Source: Argentina anserina
Lineage: Eukaryota > Streptophyta > Magnoliopsida > Rosales > Rosaceae
Length of the DNA stretch: 64,000 bases
Reading direction: 5' to 3'
Assembly: GCF_933775445.1 (NCBI RefSeq)
Contig: NC_065876.1
Location: 14,880,001-14,944,000, forward strand
Part shown: piece by piece, positions 1 to 10,369 of the stretch
Position numbering within the stretch: position 1 is the stretch's first letter
Layout: every line of letters starts with the position of its first letter
Program-made: the position numbers and the translations under genes
The notes under the pieces: model-generated
What the model was told of the DNA's origin: nothing
Databases searched by the model: none
The model's input: the letters and a program-made list of their open reading frames with translations, nothing else

Positions 1-1228
1 ATGTGATGTTCCCTATCTCAGACCTTCAGAGCCTATCGTTCTCTTTGCAATCCCAGACGGCAAGCAGCGGGGTGGATTAAAGTAAAGAACTTCATCAACA
101 GTATTTGATACTTGGGTTAGAAACTTAGAATTAGACTTGTACATATATAATTTTATGTAACTAGTCTAGTCGATTTTGTAAATTTACAGCAATCCAGGAG
201 GTTACATATAATGAGCTCAAGACACTGTCTTAAGTTTAACTTCTTATGAGATAACCCTCTATGCAGCATGCTTCGTTTTCTGTTATTTCCAATGTTGTAT
301 TTTGAGAAGTGAAGAACGTCATTCACCCACATCGATGTGTGACGTACTGATTGGTTCATCTTCTGTGTTTGTTCACTTTGTAGTTTTCATCAAGAGATAG
401 TTTTCTCTGCTGTTTTCTTAATAGTGGTTACCCAGTTACCCTCCAGTTTTGGATGAGGCTCAAACTGGATAATGCAGCGTAATGTACCATTAGTGACTTG
501 ATACTGCCAAGAACATAGGTGATGACTTGATACTGTACGTCCAAGAACTCTTACTACATTGCTAAATCGGAATGTTATCAACCTGGTAACAGAGGCCGTA
601 ACACCGCTAAAAACACTTTGCTTCATGCCTTGTAGATCTCATAACCACACTCTCTAGGTCGTAATGGCAAAGCAAAAGGGGTGGCAACCAACTAAAAACC
701 CTCAGATTTTGATAATGCAGCGTACTTTAGCCATTCGTTTAAATAAACATCAACTTGATTATCACGAGGGGCAAATTGGAGTTGAGGAGTGAATAAAAGG
801 AACAGATCACTTCACTACAAGACCCTCCATATTCATCATCGTGTTTAAAATTCTGTGGGCTCAGTTATTGTTTGAAAGCTTCAGCTTATTATGAGAAATT
901 GATGTTCATTCTGCAATTGTGTCATAGTGTCATACACAAGTCAGAAAGTAAGAACAAACGAAAGGCAAATGGTAAATGGAAACCACAAAAAAAAAAAAAT
1001 TTTAGTCCACTGCATACACCTACTAAATCTTGTTATAAAATTTAAATTCAAATGTTGTAGTTGGCTACATATGAGTTGAGCACTAAACTGCGAGAGAGCT
1101 GGGAGAGGACCTGAGGCATATGCTCGGCCACATAAGCAATCACAAATCATTTTGCTATGCAATTTGCCTACAAATTAAGTTCTTTAATTATGTTGGGAGA
1201 TAAGAGTAGCTTTATCTCATTACTTGCA
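1..1228. other. intergenic, no gene recognised
   Basis: AT-rich sequence with short open frames only. I recognise no protein family, RNA gene or transposon terminus on either strand. Confidence 0.5.
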
Positions 1229-1640
1229 TTAGGTGCTAATTTCCATATGCACTTGTGTTACATTTACTATACTAGTAACTACAGAGTGAAACTTTTCTAA
1301 TAAGAAATGATTTGCCGAAGCGGCAGGCATGAAGATTATGATGAGCGAGTTGGTACTGATATATGGATGTGATTTGAATCCCTGGCTGAGGTGAAGTTCG
1401 GATGGTGTTTGCTCAACAAAAACAGCAACTCTCATTCCTTTGTAACAGTAGCCTCGGCTGCTCAGAAAGTTATATGTCTTTGATTCTGTCAAGTTGAATA
1501 AATCAGGCTCGCCTCGTGTGACATTGTATGTGTGATCTTTGTCGATACAAATTTCATTGTATGGCTGGGAATATAGGACATTGTCTATATGTTTGTCGAA
1601 CCCAAAAATTGGAAGTAACGAATGTTCACGAGCAGGTGTG
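1229..1640 (-). pseudogene. partial phytocyanin (early nodulin-like / lamin-like) gene
   Basis: The minus-strand frame carries the second half of a plastocyanin-like domain. It runs from FGFDKHIDNVL through a Cys (YNEICID), the TRGEPDLFNLTES stretch and GYCYKGMRVAVFVE, then a hydrophobic tail (SLIIIFMPAASANHFLL) of the kind that ends in a GPI signal. Phytocyanins are secreted or membrane-anchored extracellular proteins; the lamin-like/ENODL branch usually does not bind copper, and Met/Gln versus other residues at the ligand position would decide that. The signal peptide and first beta strands (the VGG...W region) are missing: upstream of FGFDKH the frame stops resembling the family. Either a first exon lies further up and was missed, or the gene is 5'-truncated. 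I prefer truncation because the next 300 bases upstream show nothing family-like. The family call is fairly sure; the pseudogene call is inferred. Confidence 0.55.
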
Positions 1641-2431
1641 ATTTTGGTAGAGAAAGAGAGAGCAGGATATGCACTTCCATAGCCAGTCGCGCGCCTACAT
1701 AGAAATGCACAGCAGACGGGTTCCCTCTTTTGGAGGCTTTGTCTTTGACTGTCTCTCATTTCTCGCACATGATTTCTCAATCAACATTCTTTTTGCAAGC
1801 AGGTTCATTGGCCATTCCGTTTGTTCTATATTTGTTAGAATAATGGTAAAAGTTACAAAGAAATTGCTACCATTTACCAAACTCTTAACCATTTCAAGTC
1901 AAGAAGGATATGCCAAATCCATATAGCTACAGAAACCCTGAACATAGAACTCCTACCCTCTTGCCACGAAAAACTTAGTTTAGATTTACTTTGGTCATCT
2001 CCCATAAAATTATCAATTCCGTGTTACTAACACTACAGTATATTCCCAGCCATGTCTCAGCCATCTTTGCAAATCTAATCCCACCATTAAAAGGTGAAAG
2101 ACTCGAGATTTGGGCCAATAGAAGCTAAAGTTCAACAACCGAACATGAGTTAAGCTACGGCATTTCATCTAGTCATATTCCGACTGCTTGGACAAATGTA
2201 GTGAGTTCATCCGTAATAGTCCTCAAAATATATCATGCAATTTGGCGTCTAAGCATATTGACAAGAATATATCAAAAAGAGAACAAAATCATACTCGGTG
2301 AGTCATGTCTTCAGCCCGATCCAAGTACCATATGTTAGAAGAGATGATCGAAAATGGGGCATATACCAAAACATGACATATATATCGAACTTGAAGATTG
2401 GTATATTAAATAAATAAATTACATGAACCCT
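1641..2431. other. intergenic, no gene recognised
   Basis: I see no convincing coding sequence, terminal repeat or RNA structure between the phytocyanin fragment and the fold-back arm that starts near 2432. Confidence 0.45.
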
Positions 2432-2720
2432 ATGGTGACATGACATACCTAGTGGGAATAAAAAAGTCACTATTTTAATTAACTACATACCTAAATTAAT
2501 TCTTTTCAATATTTCTCTTTCATTTCCTCATTCTATTGCATTCTCTCTATTTCACCCACAATTCCACACCTGCATTAATATTTCCGGTGACTTTATCTCC
2601 CTTTCAAACGTCACCGTTTTGGCCTCGAATCACAATCTAGTTTCCCATGACCGAAATGATGTTATCACTCAACGGCTCTCCGCGAGAGCTCAACAATGTT
2701 TGGTGTTTTCTGAATGCAGG
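2432..2720. repeat. left arm of fold-back element
   Basis: This arm is the imperfect reverse complement of 6113-6370: the two match over about 260 bases, from the outer GTGACATGACATACC side to the inner CGCGAGAGC side. Bases 2721-2915 form the loop. The outermost layer is therefore a long-terminal-inverted-repeat (MITE or MULE-like) element of roughly 0.75 kb, later split by the TRIM at 2916-6107. I could not define its outer target duplication. Confidence 0.7.
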
Positions 2721-2915
2721 AGAAGATCACGAGAGTGCTTTATGGGGAATACCACGCCTTTTTCAAGTACCCCTTGTTTCTCGTTTCTACAATCGGATCA
2801 TGACGTCGGCTATCTCGACCGGAGATTTGATTTGAAGGAAATGAAAAATACCTTGGTTGATAGTTTGCAAAATACCGAGTCTTGGTTGATGGTTCTTCGA
2901 GATTCAAGAGAGCAC

Positions 2916-3096
2916 TGTTAAACAGTGATAAAGCGTGGCATATGGACCAACTGTACTGATATTGTCTCAACTTAGCTACCTCACAGGTGTTGGGTTTTAA
3001 TCACAAAAAGCCTCGATACAATTGCTTATTATCCACCCACTTATAATCTCTATTTTATTTGTCACTTCTTAGATGTGGGATCTGTCCTCTCCAACA
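2916..3096 (-). repeat. TRIM 3' LTR
   Basis: Copy of the 181-bp TRIM LTR. In the element's minus-strand orientation it is the 3' LTR, preceded by the polypurine-like tract at about 3097-3105. Its outer flank is target duplication AGCAC at 2911-2915. Confidence 0.85.
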
Positions 3097-3500
3097 CGCC
3101 CCCTCACGTGCAACCTAATTTTTAGGTCTGCACGTGACAGGTTAACATCCCACACACTGGGACGAAATAAACAAAGGTTGTAATAACCCGATTTTTCGGG
3201 TTCAATTTGTTTGAATTCTTAGAAATTTATAAACTCGGAGAATTTAATAAATTGCATTTTTTCGCTTCACGACGATGTCAAATCGAAAACAAAACCGTCT
3301 TCAGAAATCTAAATTGGAAAAACGTTACGCTTCTGTGACGCGGGAATCGACTTTTACTCCGTCACTCGTTTTTGAAAACTTCCTTCACGAAACTTGTAGA
3401 GCTAGTCAATACGATTTTGTGGACACGTCACGCGTTCTAATTGGATGTCATATGTCAAATTTATTAGCGGCGGAATTTAGTTTCCGATTTTAGAAAAGGG

Positions 3501-3510
3501 TATAAAAAGG
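3501..3510 (+). promoter_or_regulatory. TATA box of solo LTR
   Basis: TATAAAAAGG lies about 320 bases into the LTR and roughly 50 bases before a (CT)n-rich leader. This is the expected U3/R layout of a retrotransposon promoter. Confidence 0.6.
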
Positions 3511-4294
3511 AATTATTAGGAGCTAGGGTTTCCAAAAATGGAAACCCTAATTCTCTCTCTCTCTCTCTCTCTCCTCTCTCCCCGCAGCCTCCCCCTTCGA
3601 CCGAGTCTCTCTCTCCCTCTTAGAAACCTCCCTTGCCGATCTCGCCTCATCGGCCGCCGTGGATCTCACCGTTGCATCCACGACCTCCACGAGCTCGACT
3701 ACATCAAACCCCGAGCGAGATGCATTCCGCCTCGCTGCCGTGAAGCTCGAGCGTCGACCCAAGGATTCCCAACTTCCTCCGTCGTCCAAGCTCGTCGCCG
3801 GCGAGACCAGAGCACGGGGGCTAGCTTGTCACCTCCGATCCTCACCTGGTGCCACATGCAAGGAGATTGGAGCCAGACTCGCACCACCGACTCGCCCTAC
3901 TCGATTTTGACTGCCGCCTAGGTTCAAGCTTCTCCAGCGACATTCCGGTGGTTCCAAGGTTCAATCTAGGTAAGGGTTTGTTAAATTGATTGTTGAGATT
4001 GTTTGTGGGTGAAAATTGTGGCGATTTGGAAGAGTTTCGGAGGAGGAGGAGAGGGTCGTACCACCACGTAGGGCAGCGCGTGAGGGAGTGTGAGGGGTGC
4101 AGGAGGCGGCCTTAGGCCGTAGAAGGGTAGAGGGGAGGAAAAGAAGAGTTTAGGGCGGCGGTGGGCGAGCTACGTGCCGGTTTTGAATTGGCACGTGGGT
4201 CCCACACGCTTCCACTGTGGACGGCGCTTGAGCGCCACTCACGGTTATCGCAGGTGGTGCGTTAACCCCACACGCCACCACGTACGGCGCCGCG

Positions 4295-4610
4295 TGAACA
4301 ATATTTTCCGAACAGTAAATTTTTGTAAAAAATGATTTCTGTACGGTAAATGTAAAAGGTAATTCTGTACAGTAATTGTAAAAAAAATTACATGCAGTAA
4401 TTATAAAAGTAATTTTCTGAAAGGTAAATCGGTGATTAGTATTTACTAGAACAGTATTTACGATGCAATAGTACATTGGTGTACATGAATACGTAAACAG
4501 TATGTACATGTACAATAATACGTGAATAGTATATATGTGAACAGTAATTACGTAAAAACTATAAATTGCTGAACAATAAAACAGTAGTACTGATTCGGCA
4601 TTTGAGGTTT
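4295..4610. repeat. degenerate GAACAGTAATTACGTAAA-like repeats in the LTR
   Basis: Variants of ACAGTAAWT and TACGTRAA recur many times over about 300 bases of the solo LTR. They look like a decayed short-unit array with no coding content. Confidence 0.5.
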
Positions 4611-5099
4611 TATGTAACGTTTCTAACCACTTTTTACACAAATAGGTGATCGACAAAACAAGTAAAGGATTTGCTTACAGTATTGTGGAAATTACGCTCA
4701 GGAAAATAAGGTGAGTAAATCTCACTATGATGAGTCTACCCTTAATGGTGATTCATAGTTACGCTTTATTTTAAAAGATCAAATTATGATATGTATATGA
4801 TATAGTGGGTTGTGTATGTGTAAAATGGTAAAATCGATACATATATATGGGTTGCTATATTATATACTGTCATATTTCTATTTCCAAATGAGTTTATTTA
4901 TAGCACTGATATTTATTTTATTTAAGCATGAAACGCATGTCTTTTTGTGCAATAACATGTGATGAATGTATTGTACGTGGTTTTAACTTGAGTTATGTAT
5001 AAACGTTTTAATGTCTTCGGATCTGTCTTCGGACGTGTTGGCATGTCGGAACCTAGCCTTGGTCGGGTGACAGTTACGATTCAGTTAGAGCTCTAGTCT

Positions 5100-5335
5100 G
5101 TCTGCCGGTGTACTGCATGAGGGGTAACAGATGTGTTAGTTGCTTATGAGTACCCATATTTTTGGATATTGGGTGACAAATGAGTTGCCCAATGTCTGAT
5201 GACGTACTGCATGAGGGGTAACAGATGAGTACCTGTATTATAAATGTATTTGGGTAAACAAATGGGTTGCCCGATTTCTCATGAGCACTTATATTTTCAG
5301 ATATTATTGGACAACCAGATGGGCCGTCATGTGAC
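5100..5335. repeat. internal tandem repeats in the solo LTR
   Basis: A block containing GTACTGCATGAGGGGTAACA followed by a GGGTNACAAATGNGTTGCCC-like segment is repeated, with divergence, about every 100 bases inside the solo LTR. Confidence 0.6.
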
Positions 5336-5926
5336 TCATAAGTACATTTATAATTAAATGTTTTCAGAATTTTCTCTCTTGTATTATTATGGGTAATATA
5401 TTGTTGTTTTACTCATATGAGCTGTAAAGTTTATCGCGTTTGTGTTTACGATCCCGGTGCACCTATTCGATGGTGTAGGGTATAGTTCTGTAGGTGTGGA
5501 TTAGCAAAATTGGAGGAATACTGTGAAGATATTGAAGTTCTTTTATTTTATTTTGTGGTGAGGATTGAGATGATTTTCTTTCATTTCCATTTGATATAAG
5601 TGCTCGAATTATAAATTGGTTTTGTAATAATTCAATTTCGATTGAGATGTACTATGATCTCAGTAATGATATGCTGTGACTATAAGATGATTTCAATTAT
5701 TGAGATTTTTTTAGAGTTTTTCATGCATTTGATTTTGAGTTTAACACTCTAAATTTTGGGGTCGTGACAAAGGTCCAGTAACCAACGACACTTGGTGGCC
5801 ATCCAATCAGATAACCCTCCGATGGCATGATAATGGCACCCATCATGGGCCCATGACAAAGTGGCACCTAACTCGAGCCCACGATAGATTGGAGGAGCGA
5901 CTAGAGAGAGACCCGCTCTAATACCA

Positions 5927-6107
5927 TGTTAAACAGTGGCAAAGCGTGGCCCGTGGACCAACTGTCCCGATACTGTCCCAACTTAGCCACCTCACAGGTG
6001 TTGGGTTTTAATCACAAAATGCCTCGATACAATTGATTATTATCCACCCACTTATAATCTCTATTTTATTTGTCACTTCTTAGATGTGAGATCTATTCTA
6101 TCCAACA
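5927..6107 (-). repeat. TRIM 5' LTR with adjacent primer binding site
   Basis: This is the 5' LTR in minus-strand orientation. The primer binding site TGGTATTAGAGC (complement of 5915-5926) is directly adjacent, and the outer target duplication AGCAC lies at 6108-6112. Confidence 0.85.
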
Positions 6108-6112
6108 AGCAC

Positions 6113-6370
6113 TGGGCTCTCGCGAAACCCCGTCAAGTGACGACATCATTTCGGTCATGGAAAACCAGATTGTGATTCGAGGCCAAAACGGTGACGTTTG
6201 GAGGGGAGAGGAAGTCACCAGAGAGATTAATGCAAGTGGGGAATTGGGGGTGAAATAGAATAAGGAGATTAAAGAGAAATAAAGAAATAAAAAGAAAAAA
6301 AATGAATTAATTTAAGTCAGTAGTTAATTAAAAGAACGACTTTTTTATTTCTACCAGGTGTGCCACGTCA
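6113..6370. repeat. right arm of fold-back element
   Basis: Reverse complement of 2432-2720 with scattered mismatches. The TRIM landed at the inner edge of this arm, so its inner end now abuts the TRIM target duplication. Confidence 0.7.
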
Positions 6371-6690
6371 CTTCTTTAACAAAGTCGTCAAAGAAATTTG
6401 ACGAAAGTATGTCGTTGATAGCAAAATAAGAGTCTTAGTATCACAATTATAGTTTTGTGAGTTTGGGTATCACATTGATCTTGCTACTAGAGTTCAGGTA
6501 CTGATGGTGAAAAAGATGGCATTTTTATTCCGACAAGGTGTGTCACGTCACTTTTTTAACGGAGCCGTAAAAAAAATTGACGAAAGTACGTCGTTGATAG
6601 CAAAATAAGAGTCTGGGTATCACATTGATAGTTTTGTGAGTCTGGGTACCACATTGACCTTGCCACTAGAGTTATGGTACTGATGGTGAA
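6345..6690. repeat. two-copy tandem duplication, unit about 180 bp
   Basis: The segment from the TTTTTATTNC...GGTGTGYCACGTCAC start to ACTGATGGTGAAA is present twice in tandem, at about 6345-6520 and 6525-6690. It includes the outer end of the fold-back arm, so the duplication extends the element end outward on this side only. Confidence 0.7.
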
Positions 6691-7056
6691 ATAAATTATA
6701 TATTAAACATGTTTTAAAGTTCCATTGTCATAGCACAAACCTGCAATGCCTTCTTTGCAGCATCTAGACCCCATAGCTTGCTTGGCCAAACAAGAGAGGT
6801 GTGGGGGAAGTATTTATTGGACAGGAATAGAAATCGGTTCATTGAAAAGAGGGCGTCACTTTAATTAGAAGACAACTTGATGATAATTATTTATAGTTAG
6901 AATCTCATCGAGGTCATTATTTCTAGAAAAAAACATAGCACTTTACTCAAAATCCATGTGAATCAGGGTGGTTAAAAACTTATTTCCGATATTTTCTAAT
7001 CGACTTTTTCTCTACTAGGGTTTTGCCCTAGTTTTCACTTGATCGAGATTGATTCG

Positions 7057-8091
7057 ATGACGGTGTCGGTGTTGACTTCTTTTGGTGTGTTGGAAGAGGC
7101 TTTCATTCGGCTTGTGGATGGTGAAGAGGCAATTGATGATTCATGCTTCTATCTTTGTGGTCACCTCCTTTCCAAAAAGCCGATAGCGCTCCGTTTTCTC
7201 TCGGCGGCAATCTCCAATATTTGGGGATTGAAGAAATGGGTGTTTGTCCGGCAAGAGAAGAAGGACGTGTTGGTTTTTCAATTCAAGAAGGAGAAGGAGA
7301 AGAATCGGGCTCTTACCGAGGGTCCATGGTTCTACATTAACTCTATGTTGTTGTTGGCTGATTATGATGGCGTCTTCGCCATCAATGTTATGCCGCTGAA
7401 TCATCTAGAGGTTTGGGTGGCTATCAAAGGACTGAGTATGGCTCTGTGGAATGAGAAGGCTTTGCCCCGAATCAGACGAGCTTTGGGAGAATTTGTTCAA
7501 TTTGATCCGGTGGCTGAGAAACGCAAGGATTTGATCAAGCGCATTCGTGTGAGACATTTCGTCCGCCGGAGGGTGTTACCGAAGACAAATTTTGAATTTT
7601 CCTCAACCGTGTTGGCGTTGGTGGAGCTTGACTATCAGAAATATCATGTTTTATGTACCGCGTGTGGGTTTTTTGTCCATGATGGTGGTGTGTGTGATCG
7701 GGCGGTGGAGACTGCGATGGCGATGATGTCGGCTGCAACACTTCCGTCGTCGGTGGCAACAGAGACTGGGCAGGAGGTTGGCAGTGGTGGACGGGTGGAA
7801 TCTGGGGAGGATGGGTTTTGGGCCGTATCACCGGAGCCCACGAAGGATGTATCACCGGGTATGGTGGCCCTGGATTTGGGGACAATGGAAAAGAGTGGTG
7901 CTCTTGGCCCGTTTTTCTCTGCGGGAAACCCTAGTTTCAAACTAGGATTGACCGAAAGGGGGACAAGGCTGGAGTTGACTGGGCATGCTCTTGGGTCTGG
8001 GCCTAGTGATTGTGACCTAGGCTTGGAGTTTGGGTCTACATCTAAATGGGTTAATTTCACTGGGCACCCTTTTGATTTTGGGGTGAGGTAG
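7057..8091 (+). CDS. DUF4283 / zinc-knuckle protein, likely LINE ORF1-derived
   Basis: The open frame encodes about 344 residues; ATG 7057 is the first Met. Residues about 10-170 fit the DUF4283 fold seen in plant non-LTR retrotransposon ORF1 proteins and their domesticated relatives (WGLKKWVFVRQEKKDVLVFQF, ALTEGPWF, the LNHLEVWVAIKGL segment). A CCHC-type knuckle follows, here degenerate (CTACGFFVHDGGVC). The C-terminal third is low-complexity and rich in Gly, Ser and Pro, which is also usual for the family. No endonuclease or reverse-transcriptase frame follows in the next 2 kb, so this is an orphan ORF1, either a 5' remnant of a LINE or an exapted single gene. These proteins bind nucleic acid; no specific role can be assigned. 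The frame is intact, which mildly favours recent origin or selection. Confidence 0.6.
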   Translation: MTVSVLTSFGVLEEAFIRLVDGEEAIDDSCFYLCGHLLSKKPIALRFLSAAISNIWGLKKWVFVRQEKKDVLVFQFKKEKEKNRALTEGPWFYINSMLLLADYDGVFAINVMPLNHLEVWVAIKGLSMALWNEKALPRIRRALGEFVQFDPVAEKRKDLIKRIRVRHFVRRRVLPKTNFEFSSTVLALVELDYQKYHVLCTACGFFVHDGGVCDRAVETAMAMMSAATLPSSVATETGQEVGSGGRVESGEDGFWAVSPEPTKDVSPGMVALDLGTMEKSGALGPFFSAGNPSFKLGLTERGTRLELTGHALGSGPSDCDLGLEFGSTSKWVNFTGHPFDFGVR

Positions 8092-10124
8092 GGGGAAGGG
8101 TAGCAGGCTTTGGGAGCTACTGGGTCCGATTTGGATACACCTATTATCTCTTTAAAAACCAAACAATGCAGATCTAGCAAGAAGCGAGCACACCCGACCT
8201 CACTTAAACTCTCAGCCAAAACGTTAGTGATAAGAACATAAAGTGTGACGTTATTAATGTGATTATGTCATATTCTTACTCTCTGTTACTTCTTATTTAG
8301 TGTTATTGAGTCATATTGTTAGAATAAGTGTTTTGAAAGAGCTTAACTCGAATATGTGTGAATATGTGGTGAAAACGTGCTAAATGTTGAGAATCATTGT
8401 TGAGATATGATTCCTTGTTCGAGTAGGATTTATCATTTCCTATTTCTTTATTTCTAACTTACACATTCTTATTAGGAAAGACAAATCCATGTTGGAGAAG
8501 GAAAGCAATCTTAGTTGCGTAAGGAAATGGGAGAGAGAGTGAAAATCAGATTCCTAGTAGGACAAAGAGAGGCCGTGCGGCATAGATGGATTCCTATTGG
8601 GAGTTAGAGTTCAAATATAAGAGTGGAGATTGATTTCCAAGGTTTATATGAAGATATTTTCGTGCAATTAAATCAGAAGTATCAAGGAGAAGAAAATTTG
8701 CACTTTAAAGCCCAATCCATATCAGAATCAGAAATTTGTCAGGATTCGTAGTCGAACTTCGACGGACTCCCCTGGACATCTCAGAATGAATTAGAAGCTG
8801 TGCCATATAAGGATAGAAATCTCTACGAGTCTATTTTCTGTAGGATTTGGAATCGTATCAATATCGTATTCTTACAGGGAGATATGATTGAATCATTACT
8901 CGGAGGTTCAGTGGGCTCGACATAATTATTTCAGCAATTGATTTGCTTTTGATCCAAGGGTTGTGAGGGAAAGTTGGGGACTTGTTTCTCCTATATATAG
9001 AGGCAAAAATTTACATCAGAAAATCATCATCAATCCTTGCACTAAGTACTAGCCAAAGCTCTGCCCAAACACATTCATTCCACCAAGAACCCTATCACGA
9101 ATTCCATTCAGCCTTTCACCATCTTTTTACTCCTAAGCGCGGAGCATAGGACGTTCATTCCCTTGGAGATCTTCGGTTATCTTGTCTTAAGCCGCGGAGG
9201 AAAATTTATAGTGTAACTTTATGATTTTCATGTCTAGGATTCGGTGTCTACTGTTTTTGTTCATGAATGATTTATGTTTTGGTTCTATTAAAATTTATTT
9301 TGATTTTTTCTATGAGATTGTTATGACTTTCGAATGATGTATTGAATTAAGTGTTTCGATTTCTATACAATGATTTTAGGTTTTATTACCATATGTTTCT
9401 GTTCAATATACTTAGAGAATTTTCAGTGTGTTCATATGAAAATATATGTGATTGATACATGGAGTTAGATTGCATATGTTTATCAACCAAAGATATAAAT
9501 GCTTAGGATGCGCGGAGTAGACTAAGTGTTTATTCTTGATGTGGTTCACTGTTGATTTGCCTAAGTAAATGTCGTGAGGCCTATGTGTGTTAGTTAGGTT
9601 TCGATTTATGACTTGTGCTATGAACATGTTTATTCTTTTTATGTGATTTTCAGAATTGCATGATTGTTGGTTAAGTAGGTGACATGCTTAATAAATTTAA
9701 TATGTGTGGCTTTGGAGTTGCATGGTAGGATAAGTATGTTAGATTTCAAGGAAGGTGCAGAGCAATACTTGTATGTATTAAGTGTCTATGTGTTAGGATA
9801 ACCTCGGAGGACCCTAAATTGCATGATCGATTCTAAGTTGAGAATAGATACATACGACATGAACATGATTGAGTATAGATTTTGATGGCTTTGTTCTTAC
9901 ATGATTTGTTTGGTGATTGCTTATGTGTTGGTTGGTTAATCACTTGTATATAGTAGTTTAGGTTTTATATTTTCTATTTGATCTGAAACTTATCTCAAAT
10001 CTTTTATATCTCTTTGTAAATTCGTTGTTAAATGTTTGTGATTCTTGCCCTGGCTGGATCGCCGGTTTGTGAACGATACTCTCTTACTTTATACTACTAA
10101 CGATGCTTACACGGTTAATATTGA
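8092..10124 (+). other. non-coding, LTR/retroelement-like sequence
   Basis: No gene is seen. A TATA element (CTATATATAG near 8991) is followed by a leader-like stretch. The segment ends with a TGCCCTGGCTGGATCGCCGG...GATACTC...TTACTTTATAC motif near 10045-10100 that resembles the U5 end of Tat/Athila-type gypsy LTRs. I found neither matching direct repeats nor a target duplication, so boundaries are unknown. Confidence 0.35.
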
Positions 10125-10369
10125 TGTCGAGTAATCGAACCGATCAGTTAGATTTTATAGAGGTGAAAGGTGGCTTGTTTGCTCCTACAGAGTCAGTTGA
10201 TGGTGCTAAGGGATCAGCGGTGGCGAAAAAGGGTCGCCCTCGTGGCTCTCTAAATAAAGCTCCTTCGAAGAAGGCAAAGAAGACTGAAAATTTGGGTCCA
10301 AGTTTGTTGTTCACTGGTGCTCCTACTCGCCCTAATGCTAGGGCAAAGGTAAGCTTTGATGCTTTTTAG
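10125..10369 (+). CDS. short ORF with AT-hook-like motif, possibly an exon
   Basis: The frame from ATG 10125 encodes about 80 residues, with a basic KKGRPRGSLNKAPSKKAKK segment resembling an AT hook plus nuclear localisation signal. A perfect splice-donor-like GCAAAG/GTAAGC sits at about 10345, so the real exon may end there. Such GRPRGS-basic segments are frequent in retroelement gag-like and DUF4283-related proteins. I do not recognise the gene; it could equally be a fortuitous frame in LTR-derived DNA. Confidence 0.25.

Larger units (their letters stand above)
3179..5769 (+). mobile_element. solo LTR, about 2.6 kb, with perfect 5-bp TSD
   Basis: The segment starts TGTAATAACCC and ends GGGGTCGTGACA, which are imperfect inverted ends with the TG...CA signature of LTRs. 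The perfect 5-bp target duplication AAGGT lies at 3174-3178 and 5770-5774. No internal domain, primer site or second LTR is present, so this is a solo LTR left by recombination between two LTRs of a large element, probably Ty3/gypsy by its termini (inference). It carries its own promoter: TATAAAAAGG at 3501-3510, followed by a CT-rich leader from about 3548. The open frames inside it (3538-3921 and others) look like fortuitous frames in CT-rich leader DNA. The strand is assigned from the TATA box. Confidence 0.85.
2916..6107 (-). mobile_element. TRIM-type LTR retrotransposon (interrupted by a solo LTR)
   Basis: Two 181-bp direct repeats, at 2916-3096 and 5927-6107, begin TGTTAAACAG and end CCAACA; they differ at roughly 15 positions, so the insertion is old. 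They are flanked by the 5-bp target duplication AGCAC (2911-2915 and 6108-6112). Read on the minus strand, the LTR at 5927-6107 abuts a primer binding site complementary to initiator tRNA-Met (TGGTATTAGAGC, 5926 to 5915), and a purine-rich tract (GAGGGGGCG) lies directly before the other LTR. Without the nested solo LTR the internal region is only about 235 bp and has no coding sequence. That is the definition of a TRIM, mobilised in trans by an autonomous element. Confidence 0.85.

Noticed and set aside
3538..3921. Long overlapping open frames on both strands near a CT-rich stretch
   Set aside because: They sit in the leader of the solo LTR, are low-complexity and GC-rich, and match no family; I treat them as fortuitous.
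4150..4656. 168-codon minus-strand frame
   Set aside because: It lies entirely within the repeat-rich part of the solo LTR and reads as repetitive Tyr/Ile/Thr sequence from the short repeats.
7644..8219. 191-codon minus-strand frame antisense to the DUF4283 ORF
   Set aside because: Shadow of the sense frame with no family resemblance.
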